This document shows, one piece after another, positions 23,401 to 34,236 of a DNA stretch of 64,000 nucleotides. The translations under genes were made by a program, and so were the position numbers. The stretch is taken from contig OW388289.1 of assembly GCA_936450465.1 (NCBI GenBank), positions 78,232,593-78,296,592 of the forward strand, written 5' to 3'. Origin of the DNA: Gibbula magus (taxonomy: Eukaryota; Mollusca; Gastropoda; Trochida; Trochidae). The number at the start of each line of letters is the position of its first letter. Position 1 is the first letter of the stretch. Below the pieces are notes generated by a model that saw only the letters and a program-made list of their open reading frames with translations, had not been told where the DNA came from and made no database searches.

Positions 23401-26400
23401 TCAGGCACATTTATTCACAATTTTCACATAGAATATGTCTTACATGTCAATGGACAATTGTGTATCATCAAAAATATTTTTGAAGAATTTTAAATTTTAA
23501 AATTTCATATTTAATTTTAAATTAAAAAGACATATAGAGGTATTCTTTGACTGCTGACTAAACACCTGTACTTTTCAGTTTTAGATTATCATTTTGAAAA
23601 CTTGAGATATTTGCAATTGAAAATCATACATATGATAAAATCAACTGAGGTGATAAGTTTCTTTTGCCGATGAGTTTATTATTTTCTTAGTTATAATGCA
23701 ACTAGTCTTGTATCAATATAAAGTTACCATGAGAAATATTGACGCAGTAGACCTCAAACTATAGGCCTCTTCAAACACAAAACCAAGCACAACATCAAAA
23801 TTAACTAATAACGACGTTAATAATTTTAAAACATTGCATGATCGTTTTCCTTTCTGAATTGTCAGTTATTCATTTCAAAACATTTTCTAGGCTATAAGAT
23901 TACCTAACAGTCCATTTGAATGGGAAAAGAACAAATCTAAAAACAGCGACTGAATATCGGCAGACTGTTTAAAGATTTGGATAATTAGCAGGCCAAATTT
24001 ACTCACTTTGAATGGCGATATCTTGGTAGGTAGCTGACGCTTAGGAATAATCTTTTTCGTCTTGTTTATTTGAAAGTACTGTCAATATGAATAAACGAAT
24101 AAAACATCGAACAATCACAGAAATTATATTTTCTTTAAGAGTATTCTGGAGGTTTTCACGCAATCCAAAAGTTAAGATTTGCAAGTTGGAAGTCTGAAGT
24201 TTCCTTGTTGTTACAGAGCTGGTGGCCATGGTGATATTCGAAATAGAAACTCAAGAAATAGAAATCCAATGTCAAATCAGTTTGGCGGAATTGGCATGCG
24301 ATGAACATTTGAGCGAAAAGGTTGTCATCATCTTTGAGATCAACTTCCCAATGCAAGGAATAACTCTTGCCAGTCTCCATTACTGGCTGATTTAGGCCTT
24401 GCAGTATTTCCTGAAGAAATCTGTAGAAATCAGGGCCCGCTATGCATTTTTAGTGCAGCGATTCACTATATTGACACAACAAAGCGAGGGAAATACCGCA
24501 AGGATTAAATCAGCCAGTAATGCGGACTGGCAAGAGTTATGCCTTGCGTTTGGAAGTTGCTTTGAGATAGGTGATAGTGAACAGCTGAAGGTCATTGATT
24601 CATAATTATTAAACAGATCAGTGATATTCAAAGTTGTCGTAATGTGTTCTGTGTCCCCAAAACGGGGGATGGACACCTAGATCATCAAATTTGAGTGAAT
24701 GGTTATGGAGGTGTCGACGGCCATTTTTGACGCCGTATTGGAGTTTTGTGTTCCATGAGCTAGGGATAGACACCGACTATTGTGGAAAACGTCAGTACAC
24801 AGGACGTATTTTCTATAAGTTATGGCTCAGAGCTAGTTTATACGTCATATACTCAGCTGCAGGTCTAGTTTATATAAGTCATAATCAACTACAGATCTAG
24901 TTGGTACATTATATTCAGCTACGTTTCTTTATATAGCGTATCCCATACTCCAAAATCCCCATGTAAGAACATTAGTTCACGAAGAAGTGAATGCCTTCGC
25001 AAAAGTAGCAAACTGTGATAAATCTTTTCACTTCATGAATTGAAAATACTCATAGAATGATGCACATGTAAATAATAAATAAAAGAAAGATAACATTGAA
25101 TCGCGTAACTCTAGATCTTCATTACAAACTTTTGATAAATCCTAGCGACCTAATTCTTAGTTGCCACCATGTTGCATTGACTTTTTATTAGCGTTTTTAT
25201 AGTATTGATATATCATCTAAAGGCAGTCCTATATTTAACTCTACAGTACCCACCTCTGTAGATCCTGTGAAGGCCACCTTGTTGATCTCCAGATGGTTGG
25301 AGATAGCTGCTCCTGCTGTAGGTCCGTACCCAGGTACGACGTTCATAACTCCAGCTGGGAAACCAGCCTGTAGTAACATGTGGCCATTACTGAAAAGTAA
25401 GCCCGATTCCCACAGGAGGCCCACGGGCATTTCCGTAGGGAAGGGGGGCTTACTTTTTAATAATGCCGACGGGTTATGTTTTAACAAACTTACTAACCGA
25501 TTACTAATTTATTGATTCCGCGAAAAAGCAAAAGAGTCGTCTGTAAAATATCGCCATATAATGCAAGGCCGTAGGTTTAAGAGGAATTGCGAATCCCAGC
25601 TCAATCAGCTTAATCGCTGTGGCATATTGGTCATTACAAACACTAACTTTTACCTTAAACTTGACATATCAGCGTTTCAATACATATATTTGATGAGGGA
25701 CATGTCATGATAACATTTCTCTGGGAAGATATATTAAGTCAATAATATCCCACACCAGAGGAATATTTTTTTTAATACAACCCCGCACCAGAGGAATATT
25801 ATCATGATATCCTTGTCAACAGCCCTATCGGTCATTACGAGAAATAGCAATAGAAACACTCAATGGATACAATTCCGGAAAATATACATCAAGAATACAT
25901 GCACGATATACGCCGTCTTTGACAAGGATATGTTTTGTAAAGATCGAAGTACAGGGATAATATCCCATAACAGAGGAATACTTTTTTAATACAATCCCGC
26001 ACCAGAGGAATATTATTATGATATCCCTGTCAACAGCCCTATCGGTCATTACGAGAAATAGCAATAGAAACACTCAATGGATACAATTCCGGAAAATATA
26101 CATCAAGAATACATACGATATACGCCGTCTTTGACAAGGATATTTTTTGTAAAGATCGAAGTACGTGTATACACAGTTTTATTTATCAGGGTTAACTTTT
26201 ATAAATAAGTACATACCTTCTTGACCAGAGACGCGAGGTAGATGGCCGTCAGTGAAGTTTGTTCTGCAGGTTTCAGCACTATCACGTTTCCAGCACACAG
26301 AGCTGGAGCTATCTTCCAGGACCACATTAGGATTGGGTAGTTCCACTGCCACAAGCATATAGTTTACATACGTTGTAAATAAATCTTAATTCATATTTTA

Positions 26401-29400
26401 AAAAATCATTAAGCAATATCTTTCAACTTGGATTATCTTGACGGTAAATACCAATCTCTGCTCTACTTTTTTACTTTAAATATTTCGATCTTGTTTCCAC
26501 GAATATTTTATTGTAGTCGACTCATTTTACGAGTGCTTCAAATGTTTGTATTGTTCAGCACCAAGCCATCTATCGGTATGTATCATTTATGAGTGTAAGT
26601 TTGCCTTGTTTCAGTCTTGATGGCTATTGTTATTCATGATCACAATGTTTAATGAATCAACATAAGAAAAGTGAGCTTCAATATGTTCTACCGGAGTAAT
26701 CTGTCCACATATTCCAACAGGCTCATGGCGTGTGTAACAGAAATAGTCTCCATCTGAAACAATATACATGTAGTGAATAGAAACTATGTCTGAAGTATTC
26801 TACTGATAGTATAGGTTTGCCCTTGAAATATATAATCATTTTTATCATTAATATTGAGTTGTGATGAGTTAAGGGGTTAAAGGAGTTAAACCATTGTTTC
26901 TGAGCATCCTCAGTTGTCAGATAACAATAACATTGCATTTTCGTCATGCATAAACGTGTAACCATAACCCGTTTATTAGAATAAGGCCATACTTATGAAT
27001 TATGTTTATTGTTTTATCAAGATGAAAGCGTGTTGGCGCAACCCACCCACATTGAGAGCTCATATTTAAAAAAAGAGCACGTTTACCCCTAGTTTTTATA
27101 ACAGAAATGGATTTATCATATGTTTTTCATGTATATAGTGAAATATTTGCAATTTCTTGAGAGTGTGTAAATTGGTAAGGAACCTCCTTAAAGTAGAGGC
27201 ACATCAAATCACAGTACATCGGGGAGGAGTACCAATAACAGATAGTAAAAAGGTGCATATGGTGCATTAATGGAATACACTCACAGTTAATCGAGGATGA
27301 ATTTTATACAAGACGAGTTAAGGTGATATACTGACTGATGGGGATAGTTTTGCCCTGGATCTTATCCGTCCATCCTGCATAGTACTTGAGGACATCAATG
27401 GCCACCTGGACGTCAAGAGTAGATGCTGTGAAGGCTTTCCCGTTATCAAGCGTCTCCAAGCTCTGTGGACGAGTTTTAAAAAGTCAACTTTGATAAAAAA
27501 AAAATTTAAAAAATACAATGTTTAACACTAGAACATTGGGAGCATTAATCGTCTTAATATAGTTGGAAAGACATATACGAGGGGCGTTCAATAATAATTT
27601 CCCCTGATTGACTTCTACCTTACTGAAAGAAAGGAAACTTGGTACAGTTATTAGTCTTTCTCTACATAGGTAACATACAGTGTGACACATTTCTCCCATC
27701 GCTTGATGCAGCCTTCTAGGCCTTTCTTGAAAAAGGCATCACATCTTGTCAAAAGCCAGGACTTGACCTCATTAATGAGGGTTTCATCATCAGGGAAACG
27801 AGTGCCTTTCAAAAAAAGACTTCATGTTTAGGAAGAGGAAGGAATCAGATTGTGCACGGTCAGGAGAATACGGTGGGTGAGAAAGTATTTCATAGCCGCT
27901 TCAGGTCTGCGCTTCCGTCTGAGCTACACGTGAGTTGTGGACAGGAGCATTGTCCTGAAGCAGGAGGACACCGTTAGCATACCCCGTCTCTCGGTTTTGA
28001 TAGCTTTCCGCAATTTTTGCAGCAAACTAGCGTAGTATGCCCCAGTAATTGTGGTACCCCTTCCTAAAAAAGCCATCATGATAACACCATGCTGATCCCA
28101 AAATACGGCGAGCATAACCTTGCCTGCCGCGGGCTGGACCCGTGCCTTTTTAGGGGGTGATGACTGAAGATGCTTTCACTGCTTTGACTGGATTTTACTT
28201 TAAGGGTTATAGTGATGGACCCATGTTAGTCTGTCGAAAACGTAACCCTTGTTTTCTTGGCACATTGCTAAAAGAGCTTTTGAGCAGTCGACTCGCTTTT
28301 GTTTTTGGAAAGGTGTGAGTAGTCGGGGTATCCACCGAGCTGACAACTTCCGCGTGTGCAAATGGTCATGAATGATTTTCTCCACAGACCCCACACTTAT
28401 CTTGACATCTTGGGCAAATTGACGGACAGTAATTCGGCGATCTTCCAAACTTGCAGCTTCCACTTGCCTGATAGAGTCATCATATATGGCTGACTGGGGT
28501 TTGGGCTGACTGGAATTGAAGCTGTTTTCACGGAGGTCCGACCACACTTGAACTGATGATGCCAGTGTTTGACAACGTCATATGATGGGGCATCCTCTCC
28601 ATAAGTTTCTTTCATCTCATCAAAAGTCTCCTTTGGAGTACGACCCTTCAAGAATAAAAACCGTATAACCGCTCTGTACTTAACAGCCTCCATGTTTACA
28701 CCTTACTCTATACTCTAAGACCTGTTCTGACAGAAAGAATGAGTTTTAAAAGTATGAGACATCACTTGACCTGTGGAGACATGCTACATATCACATGTGC
28801 AATTTCTACTTATTCCGGTAAAGAGAAGTTATCAGGGGAATTTTTTATTGAACGCCCCTCGTATATAGGCCTAAAGCTGGTGGCATATTACAACACTTAT
28901 GGGCTTGTGGTGCTTAATACATCGTTAGAAAAACAAATTAGCCTAATGTTTTTTACTCTAGTAATATTTAGGGTTTGATCCATATGCATAATCCTTCAAC
29001 CAATGTTTTAAAGCAATACCAGTTCATTTGATATGTAAGACAGTTAAGCAATCTAAGATATTATTAAATACCCAAGGATAATGTCATCATGTCAGCTAAA
29101 GGTAAATGTGAATCCTACCCAATACCAATCGACATATAAAAAAGGTTTGGTGTTTCCTTGCTGGGACATCACGCGTATAGTACAGAACAACGAACACTAC
29201 CACGCCCTCAGCTTGTACACAAACTAGTTCCTAAATAAATCGTGTTATTGTTACCATAATCAACATTATTTGGTAACGCCTATGGGTTCATCATGACTGC
29301 GCTTTTTCAATTTGGTACTTTAATGTACGTTTCCCATTGGTTATAATAAATCACGAAAAAATATTGTCATCTTGTATGTATTGTTATTCAATGACTATTG

Positions 29401-31119
29401 ACTTATATCTGTAGGAAAACGGAACACAATCATGCATTTAATCTGGAAAGTCCTGTCGTGTGCCGGACTTCAAACTTTTTAATGCTACATGACAAATGGT
29501 AACTATCACGTAATTACCCATATTCAGTATTGAGGGTATAAAATTAACCACTGACCGACAAGTACTGGATGTTTTCCTCCATGAGGTCGGCCAGTTTCCA
29601 TAGCAACCTCCCTCTCTGGCTGGCGTCCATTCGTCTCCATTCTGATCCGGGTTTGAACGCCTCTTTAGCTGCTGCAACCGCCTTGTCAACATCAGCCTGT
29701 GAGATAAAATATGGTCACAATGATAAGCATGTTAAAGTTAGTGTACATTTCACACAAAAAACAATCACTTTGTAGCTTTCCTGCTGAAACTGACTTGAAT
29801 TTCAGTCTTGGTGATCTGGTTGATGTCGATGTGAATAGAAATGGGAAATTATTTTGCTAGTTTTGATAAATAAGAAAGTAAAAAAAAATTATGTTCGCTT
29901 CGTGTCTTACATTGCATGTTATCTTAACAATACAAGGACCAGGCGTAAGGCAACACTGGCTAGAAATGTGTTCGTTGGAACAGAACTGACTGCCAACCAA
30001 AGATTTACAGAACTGTCATTCAGGATCCCATAGCATAAAACCGCAATGTAGCCGTAACTAGGTTGTCTCAGTCCAATGCAATATATTGTACTATTGTAGT
30101 GTCAAGATTGTTATGTGTTTTGTGCTCTTTAAGTTAATAAGAACCTCTTTTTGAAGAATACATAAGTGCCAAAAAGGCTTTCAATCTTGAAAACGATATA
30201 TGCAAATAAGTAAACAGATCTCACCCTATCTCCCTCCTGTATGTCGACTATCTTCTCTCCTGTAGACGGGTTGTAGGTAGGGAATGTCTTCCCACTCACA
30301 GAGTTCACAAAGTCATTGTTGATAAATATCTGTGAAAAATAAACAAAACTTTCAGGAATACTTCACTATACAGAGTGCTCTTCATCGGGAGGTCAACCAA
30401 CAATCACTGTCAAATCATGTCTTGACGTCACGTGCAAATTGCTTTGATTGATAAACTGCATATACCTGACAGCCGGATAGTTAAGTCAGTTCTCTTAGAC
30501 AGAATGCACTTGCTTGATATTAGAACATATGTCGAAACGTCACTATGTAGAATAAAGGATGTGTATGTCCACAAATATTGTCTTCATTCTCCTAGAATGT
30601 CAAAAAAAATATGACTGTGATGAAGAACAAAATCTCTTTCACAATTTGACCACTCAAATTATAAATGTTGAACATTATGTCAGCAATTGCGATCTTTGTT
30701 ACCCATGTTAATTTATCCTTGATAAAGTCAGTATACTCTATTTAATGTTGTCATTGGTCTATCATCCAGTCTCTTTTTCCTAAATGAGACATATTTGATC
30801 AATTCTAGGTTATGTATGAGAACTAAAACCTAACATTTTATCTATATTCCACATATTTTAATATTTCTAAACGATATTACACATTAGCAAAATGTATAGT
30901 TCAAAAGCGTTCATCCATGAAGAGTTAACATAAACCATACAAGCCATAAACGAACGAAAGTGGAGTTTACTTGAACCTATAATAACTAAATACTTCCTCT
31001 AAAATTAAATGTTTAACCTTGCATTGTGTAGTTTTTAAAACATGATGAGCTACAGAGCCCATTGGTTCTAGTTTATTCTTTCTTACCGTATTGGCACAGT
31101 TCAAACGCTGAACAGCCAT
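17394..31119 (-). CDS. ALDH: ALDH gene A: aldehyde dehydrogenase, ALDH1/ALDH2 class (spliced)
   Basis: NAD-dependent oxidation of aldehydes to acids; in this class substrates include acetaldehyde, lipid aldehydes and retinal. Thirteen coding exons (each listed separately) join in frame, with GT-AG introns, to 1437 nt including stop (478 aa). A candidate 11-codon first exon brings it to 489 aa, close to the ~500 of the family. Seen directly: oxyanion Asn in PWNYP, NAD-fold GSTEVG, general-base Glu in LELGGKSP, catalytic Cys in GQCC, Glu in EEIFGP, and a terminus ending VPQKNS. No presequence is seen, so a cytosolic location is inferred. The strand is opposite to the paralogue at 45439. Family assignment is secure. 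Whether it is orthologous to ALDH1A or ALDH2 cannot be decided here. Confidence 0.95.
17944..18491. mobile_element. MITE with TTAA target duplication in gene A's last intron
   Basis: 548 bp between TTAA at 17940-17943 and 18492-18495. Terminal inverted repeats are GGATGTTCGCTGCT and, at the other end, GAATGTTCGCTCCT. TTAA duplication is typical of piggyBac and Kolobok groups. No transposase. Confidence 0.68.
18691..18730 (-). CDS. ALDH: ALDH gene A exon ([13 protein letters not shown])
   Basis: 40 nt completing a Leu codon begun in the preceding exon, then [13 protein letters not shown], the near-C-terminal motif of the family. Donor GTAAGT. Confidence 0.93.
19173..19247 (-). CDS. ALDH: ALDH gene A exon (VNCY...PFGGYKMSG)
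   Basis: 75 nt encoding VNCYLAL...[15 protein letters not shown]. The PFGGYKMSG motif is an ALDH hallmark. The first base completes the Trp codon of the preceding exon. Donor GTAAGT. Confidence 0.95.
19999..20156 (-). CDS. ALDH: ALDH gene A exon (IFGPVQQI...QAGTCW)
   Basis: 158 nt encoding [17 protein letters not shown] and on to NGIQAGTCW. With the previous exon it forms EEIFGP, whose Glu positions the NAD ribose. The donor is GTGCGA, weaker than its neighbours. The family usually has AGTVW; here Cys replaces Val. Confidence 0.95.
20782..20946 (-). CDS. ALDH: ALDH gene A exon (IDEGQ...RIAKEE)
   Basis: 165 nt (55 codons) with [18 protein letters not shown] and MRIAKEE. Donor GTTAGT; acceptor TTTCTCAG. 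Confidence 0.96.
21493..21677 (-). CDS. ALDH: ALDH gene A exon with catalytic cysteine
   Basis: 185 nt encoding [20 protein letters not shown] and onward to KTVNGPQ. The second Cys of GQCC aligns with the catalytic nucleophile of the family. Donor GTGAAG. Confidence 0.96.
21957..22059 (-). CDS. ALDH: ALDH gene A exon with general-base glutamate
   Basis: 103 nt starting [16 protein letters not shown] and including [14 protein letters not shown]. The Glu of LELGG is the proton acceptor. Donor GTGAGT splits an Ile codon. Confidence 0.95.
22323..22438 (+). repeat. Left arm of an outer inverted repeat in a gene A intron
   Basis: Pairs with 24637-24757 on the opposite strand (blocks ATGGAACACAAAACTCCAAT, GGCGTCAAAAAT and AACCATTCACTCAAATTTGA), at roughly 80 percent identity. 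A direct partial copy of its end (GGGGGACAAG.A..CATT) recurs near 22578. It encloses two further inverted repeats. Confidence 0.7.
23146..23696. mobile_element. MITE-like element with ~50-bp terminal inverted repeats
   Basis: The left arm (AAACTCATCGGCAAAATAAA then CTTATCACCTCAGTT) is mirrored at 23634-23696 with few mismatches. About 550 bp, AT-rich, no open frame. It lies in the 3.2-kb intron between exons 22059 and 25254. Confidence 0.72.
24330..24569. repeat. Inverted repeat, ~80-bp arms
   Basis: 24330-24410 and 24489-24569 are inverted partners (TAACTCTTGCCAGTC, ATTACTGGCTGATTTA, CTTGC.GTATTTCC). The spacer is ~78 bp. It lies inside the outer inverted repeat 22323/24757. Confidence 0.75.
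24637..24757 (-). repeat. Right arm of the outer inverted repeat
   Basis: Inverted partner of 22323-22438; see that entry. Together the arms bracket ~2.2 kb. Confidence 0.7.
25254..25367 (-). CDS. ALDH: ALDH gene A exon ([15 protein letters not shown]...TGSTE)
   Basis: 114 nt (38 codons) ending KVAFTGSTE, the NAD-binding turn that continues as VG in the next exon. Donor GTGGGT. A hairpin repeat begins only 26 bp upstream of the acceptor. Confidence 0.96.
25393..25458. repeat. Small hairpin element next to a splice acceptor
   Basis: AAAAGTAAGCCC and GGGCTTACTTTT are inverted partners enclosing a GC-rich centre with its own TTCCC...GGGAA pairing. It ends 26 bp from the acceptor of the 25367 exon, in the usual branch-point zone. 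Confidence 0.7.
25743..26165. repeat. 213-bp tandem duplication in a gene A intron
   Basis: Two copies, about 25743-25955 and 25956-26165, nearly identical from ACCAGAGGAATATT through GTAAAGATCGAAGTAC, with a few substitutions and a small deletion in the second copy. Confidence 0.88.
26217..26345 (-). CDS. ALDH: ALDH gene A exon (WNYP...KPAEQT)
   Basis: 129 nt encoding [20 protein letters not shown] and on through [12 protein letters not shown]. Asn of PWNYP is the oxyanion-hole residue. The Lys of KPAEQT binds the cofactor. Donor GTATGT. Confidence 0.96.
26692..26753 (-). CDS. ALDH: ALDH gene A exon ([20 protein letters not shown])
   Basis: 62 nt with the TRHEPVG.CGQI motif. The first two bases complete a codon begun in the upstream exon (Asn). 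Donor GTAGAA is weak but the phase is right. Confidence 0.94.
27336..27462 (-). CDS. ALDH: ALDH gene A exon (SLETLDNGK...[16 protein letters not shown])
   Basis: 127 nt with SLETLDNGK and [15 protein letters not shown], diagnostic of ALDH1/2. Donor GTCAGT leaves one base for the next codon. Confidence 0.95.
27578..28861 (-). mobile_element. Mariner-type DNA transposon, degenerate
   Basis: 1284 bp with terminal inverted repeats CGAGGGGCGTTCAATAA and TA dinucleotides at both ends (27576-27577, 28862-28863), as expected for the Tc1/mariner family. The transposase is broken. Sits in a gene A intron. Confidence 0.93.
27651..28693 (-). pseudogene. Mariner transposase pseudogene
   Basis: The start [20 protein letters not shown] shows the helix-turn-helix head of mariner transposases. 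The homology then jumps frames near 28550, continues as [20 protein letters not shown], meets a stop at ~28200 just after WVHHYNP, resumes with [10 protein letters not shown], and shifts again at [10 protein letters not shown]. The total span (~347 codons) matches the family. The first catalytic Asp of the usual DETW is lost (reads RLTW). The Asp of QDNAPVH survives in a different frame. Non-functional. Confidence 0.92.
29556..29696 (-). CDS. ALDH: ALDH gene A exon (ADVDKAV...[10 protein letters not shown])
   Basis: 141 nt (47 codons) with [26 protein letters not shown] and [13 protein letters not shown]. Donor GTCAGT, acceptor CTCACAG; both phase 0. Confidence 0.95.
30225..30329 (-). CDS. 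ALDH: ALDH gene A exon 2 ([16 protein letters not shown])
   Basis: 105 nt (35 codons), [10 protein letters not shown] to DIQEGDR. In vertebrate ALDH1A genes exon 2 also begins at this Ile. Same length and boundaries as exon 2 of the paralogue at 63716-63820. Confidence 0.95.
31087..31119 (-). CDS. ALDH: Candidate first coding exon of ALDH gene A
   Basis: ATG at 31119-31117 in a good context (aacATGG) opens [11 protein letters not shown] and runs in frame to a strong GTAAGA donor at 31086. Splicing over 757 bp to exon 2 would give ...NCANTIFINN in phase 0. It replaces the longer, poorly conserved N terminus of relatives. No homology supports the 11 residues, so a different first exon farther upstream remains possible. 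Confidence 0.5.
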
Positions 31120-31312
31120 GTTAGTTCAAAGTAACATACGATGATGTTCTCTTCAGTTATAGAGTAACATCATTACGGAGTTGAATCAATTGTATTGGTA
31201 GAGATGTATACAAGCAACTATTTTCCTTTATGGTCACTTTGACTTTTTTCATGGCCCTTCTGAGTCAACGTGGACATTTCATCGTATGGCCATTTTGACA
31301 TGTTCCCTCCAA

Positions 31313-31480
31313 ATCTTCAATTTAGAATCCCCATTGACTAATGAGTCTGCACACAACTTTGCAGTCTTCTTGGTCTTTTTTGGAGAAGATGAAAATAGGT
31401 TTTTAGGTCATGGCTTGTGAGGCCCTTATTTGGGGCTACAGGGTGACCAAAATTTACAAATTAGAATCACCATTGGCTAA
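31313..31480 (-). repeat. Decayed unit of the 'gaccccaaatggggtcac' minisatellite family
   Basis: Contains TTTAGAATCCCCATTG, GAGTCTGCACACAACTTT and GAAGATGAAAATAGGTTTTT in the same order as the arrays at 38.5 and 56.7 kb. The family terminus GATGAGCTACAGAGCCCAT is at 31043-31061. Confidence 0.65.
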
Positions 31481-31564
31481 AGGGAATGTTTTCACTGTAT
31501 GACCATTTTGACTTTTTTCGTTGGCAATTATGACTTTTTCCAATGGCCATTTTCACTAAGACCC

Positions 31565-31706
31565 GTCGGAAACTAGCGAGTATAGAAAGCATATGAGGTC
31601 GACTATCCAGCCCCTCAATAAACTATAAACAAGTACATTCCCTTATCCGTAGATCGTTGACTTCATATGCTTTCTAGTCTAGTTTCCGACAATACAGGCC
31701 CCTGTG
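31565..31706. mobile_element. Foldback/MITE element, third member of the CACAGGGG family
   Basis: GTCGGAAACTAG...AGAAAGCATATGA at the left is mirrored at 31648-31690. The right end extends to CAGGCCCCTGTG, the same terminus as 14499 and 16574. The left terminus has decayed. No coding content. Confidence 0.65.
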
Positions 31707-33404
31707 AATATAGCACGGCCTTATATACGGCTGTTGTCTGGTCAATGTTGTCAGCTATTATACAATATTAGGTGTAGTTACATCGTGTTTTCATGAGTAA
31801 AAATGACAAAGTATGCTGTTATGCTTGGTCGGTGAATTGAGATATTTGGTCTATAATACCATGTACCTATTTACCATGACCTCTCATGATCATGTTTACC
31901 TCCTTTGTTAGGAGAGACGTACATTGTCTGATGTCCTTCATGCTCGAGTGGTTTTCAAAACACATGCGCGGATTGATCACACATGACAACGTCGCTTTAA
32001 GAGTCCGATATGCAGTGTAATAACTGCAAACCAGAAGTTGACTATGAATTATGGAGAACTATGGATGTATGTATATTAATTTTTAAAAAGTTATAGTTAT
32101 GAGTGTATGTCTAGTTATATTATACTCAGTACAGCAACTGATGATTAAACGCACAAATATGATCAAATGAAAAATTATATATTGTTAATTGGCCAGCTGT
32201 TGATTAGTGAAACACGAGGAACATGCACAATCAGATAATGTATATGATATACCTTTGCTACTTGCAGTAAGTTATATCTGAATGTTAAAATCAGGTAGGT
32301 TTTCTCCCGGACTGGTAATTTACTTCAGTTACCAGTGCGACTGTCTGGCTTGGATTTTTGTGAGTTTTCTCAACTTAATAACGACTTCTTTCCCCCATTT
32401 ATTTCAAGTCAAGAGGTAACACGGGGTTCGGTTAAGTCACTCTTTTCACTCACAAATACATAGTTCTTTGTAATCTATAGATTCTTCTTATTTAGAGTAG
32501 TTTAGTTGTTTAATGGCATGGGCAGTTAATAACATGAACGGCGTAATGATAATCAGGATGTAATTTCAGCCCGAAAAACTTTGTATGGTATAACATGACA
32601 TGCATAACATATTTCATGTATGGTCATATTCATTTTCCTTCATCAATCCAGTTCCTTCTTGTTGAAACTAAATTTATGTTTAGTTAATTCGAATGTGAAC
32701 CTGCTATTCAGGAGGACATCATGTCTCCTCGGAGGGTGAAGTTTACTCCCTATTATACATTTGGAAACTCAGTTATCCAGGTAATGATGACCCAGGGTTG
32801 ACCAAAAGCTGTATCACAACATATCAACGCCGAAGTCCAAGAAGGTACATTATGCCGACAACATTTTGTACAAATATATAAGTTCCTCATTTCATGAAAT
32901 TTTACCTTAAATGCCAAATATTATATCTGCAAGCCGCTTCAAAAAGCAATTTCAGTATCCGATGTGTGTTTCAACAAGTATGAAATATTAACATACTCTA
33001 ATGAATGAAATTGTGTATTTCTTAACAAGACATATCCTCATCACGTCACATTCAAAATCGTTTTAATCCGGAATAATTATTTTGTGCTTGACTATTGAAA
33101 ATAGGGTATTGTTTCTTTTGCCCCTCAGTGTATATCTAAAATTCATAACTTTATCGCAAAGTTTAAGGTCTCACCTGAGTGAACTTGACTGTAGGGTTTC
33201 TTATCGGTTTAATGGCATCCATCGTCTCTTCTTGTCTACAGGTCGATTAGTTATTGATATCGTCTAGCTGGCATGCACTCGTGGCGATCCCGACGAAACC
33301 ATATTTAAGTAATTTTCTCGAATACCAAAGAGCCAATCAAACTGCACCAACTAAACACACCAGGATTGTTTATGATGATTGTTTTTTTATGACAGACCTT
33401 AATT

Positions 33405-33575
33405 ACATTTACGATTATAATAAACACAAACATGATAAATTGTCTTTTCGTTCTATTAACGGTATGCTTTTGGTAAGGATTATATTTATTTGCTGATATT
33501 TTGTATACGGATGTGTAGTTTCCAGATTCATAGTTTCAAATGTATTTCACGATATCTAGATTAGACTCGTTAAAG
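33405..33575 (+). repeat. Dispersed repeat, copy 1
   Basis: Ordered blocks (AAACATGA.AAATTG, TTTGCTGATATTTTG, AGTTTCAAATG, GACGATATCTAG-like) shared with 35540-35700 in the same orientation. Nature unknown. Confidence 0.55.
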
Positions 33576-34236
33576 ATATTGCAATGTTCGTTATGTAGTC
33601 GCTTATGAAGGCAATTTGATTGCACCTCCGCATTCTGTAGGGGGCAAACACCAGATATTTTTAAGGACATTTAGAAGTGGGATACGTTAGAACAGGGAGG
33701 TTTTCTGTATAACAACTTCTTAAATGTGAAAATACACACATTTTTGCAAAAATCTTTCGGTTCTTTAAACTATATGGTACAAGTGTTCTCCAACTGGATT
33801 GTGTTATAATCTTGCATTAATAACATATAAACAGGAATACTTCCTTGAATTTAATTTCAACAAAACGATACCCCGGTAGAAGTTTCCCTGTAAGGATGTC
33901 CATGGTCCACCTCTATCAGTGTATCTGTATCAGGTCTCATCCTAGCAGGTACAGACAACTGACGAGCAGTATGACAGTCCGTCGCTGCTTGGTCTGCAAA
34001 CAAATAAGGTCGGCACTTCTGGGGGAATGGTAAATCGTCACCAAATCATTTGAGCTATATTAACTTGATAAACTTGCAAACCTAGATGACATGTCCAAAT
34101 ATAGCTAACCAACAATAAAGAAGACCAGTCATTCAAATCAATGTCATTGTCAATGTGGTATGCCGAAGGCTTGAAAGCGATCATATCAACTCTCACTGAT
34201 TGGTCATCTAACGTGGTCTCGGCTTGTTATAGAGAA

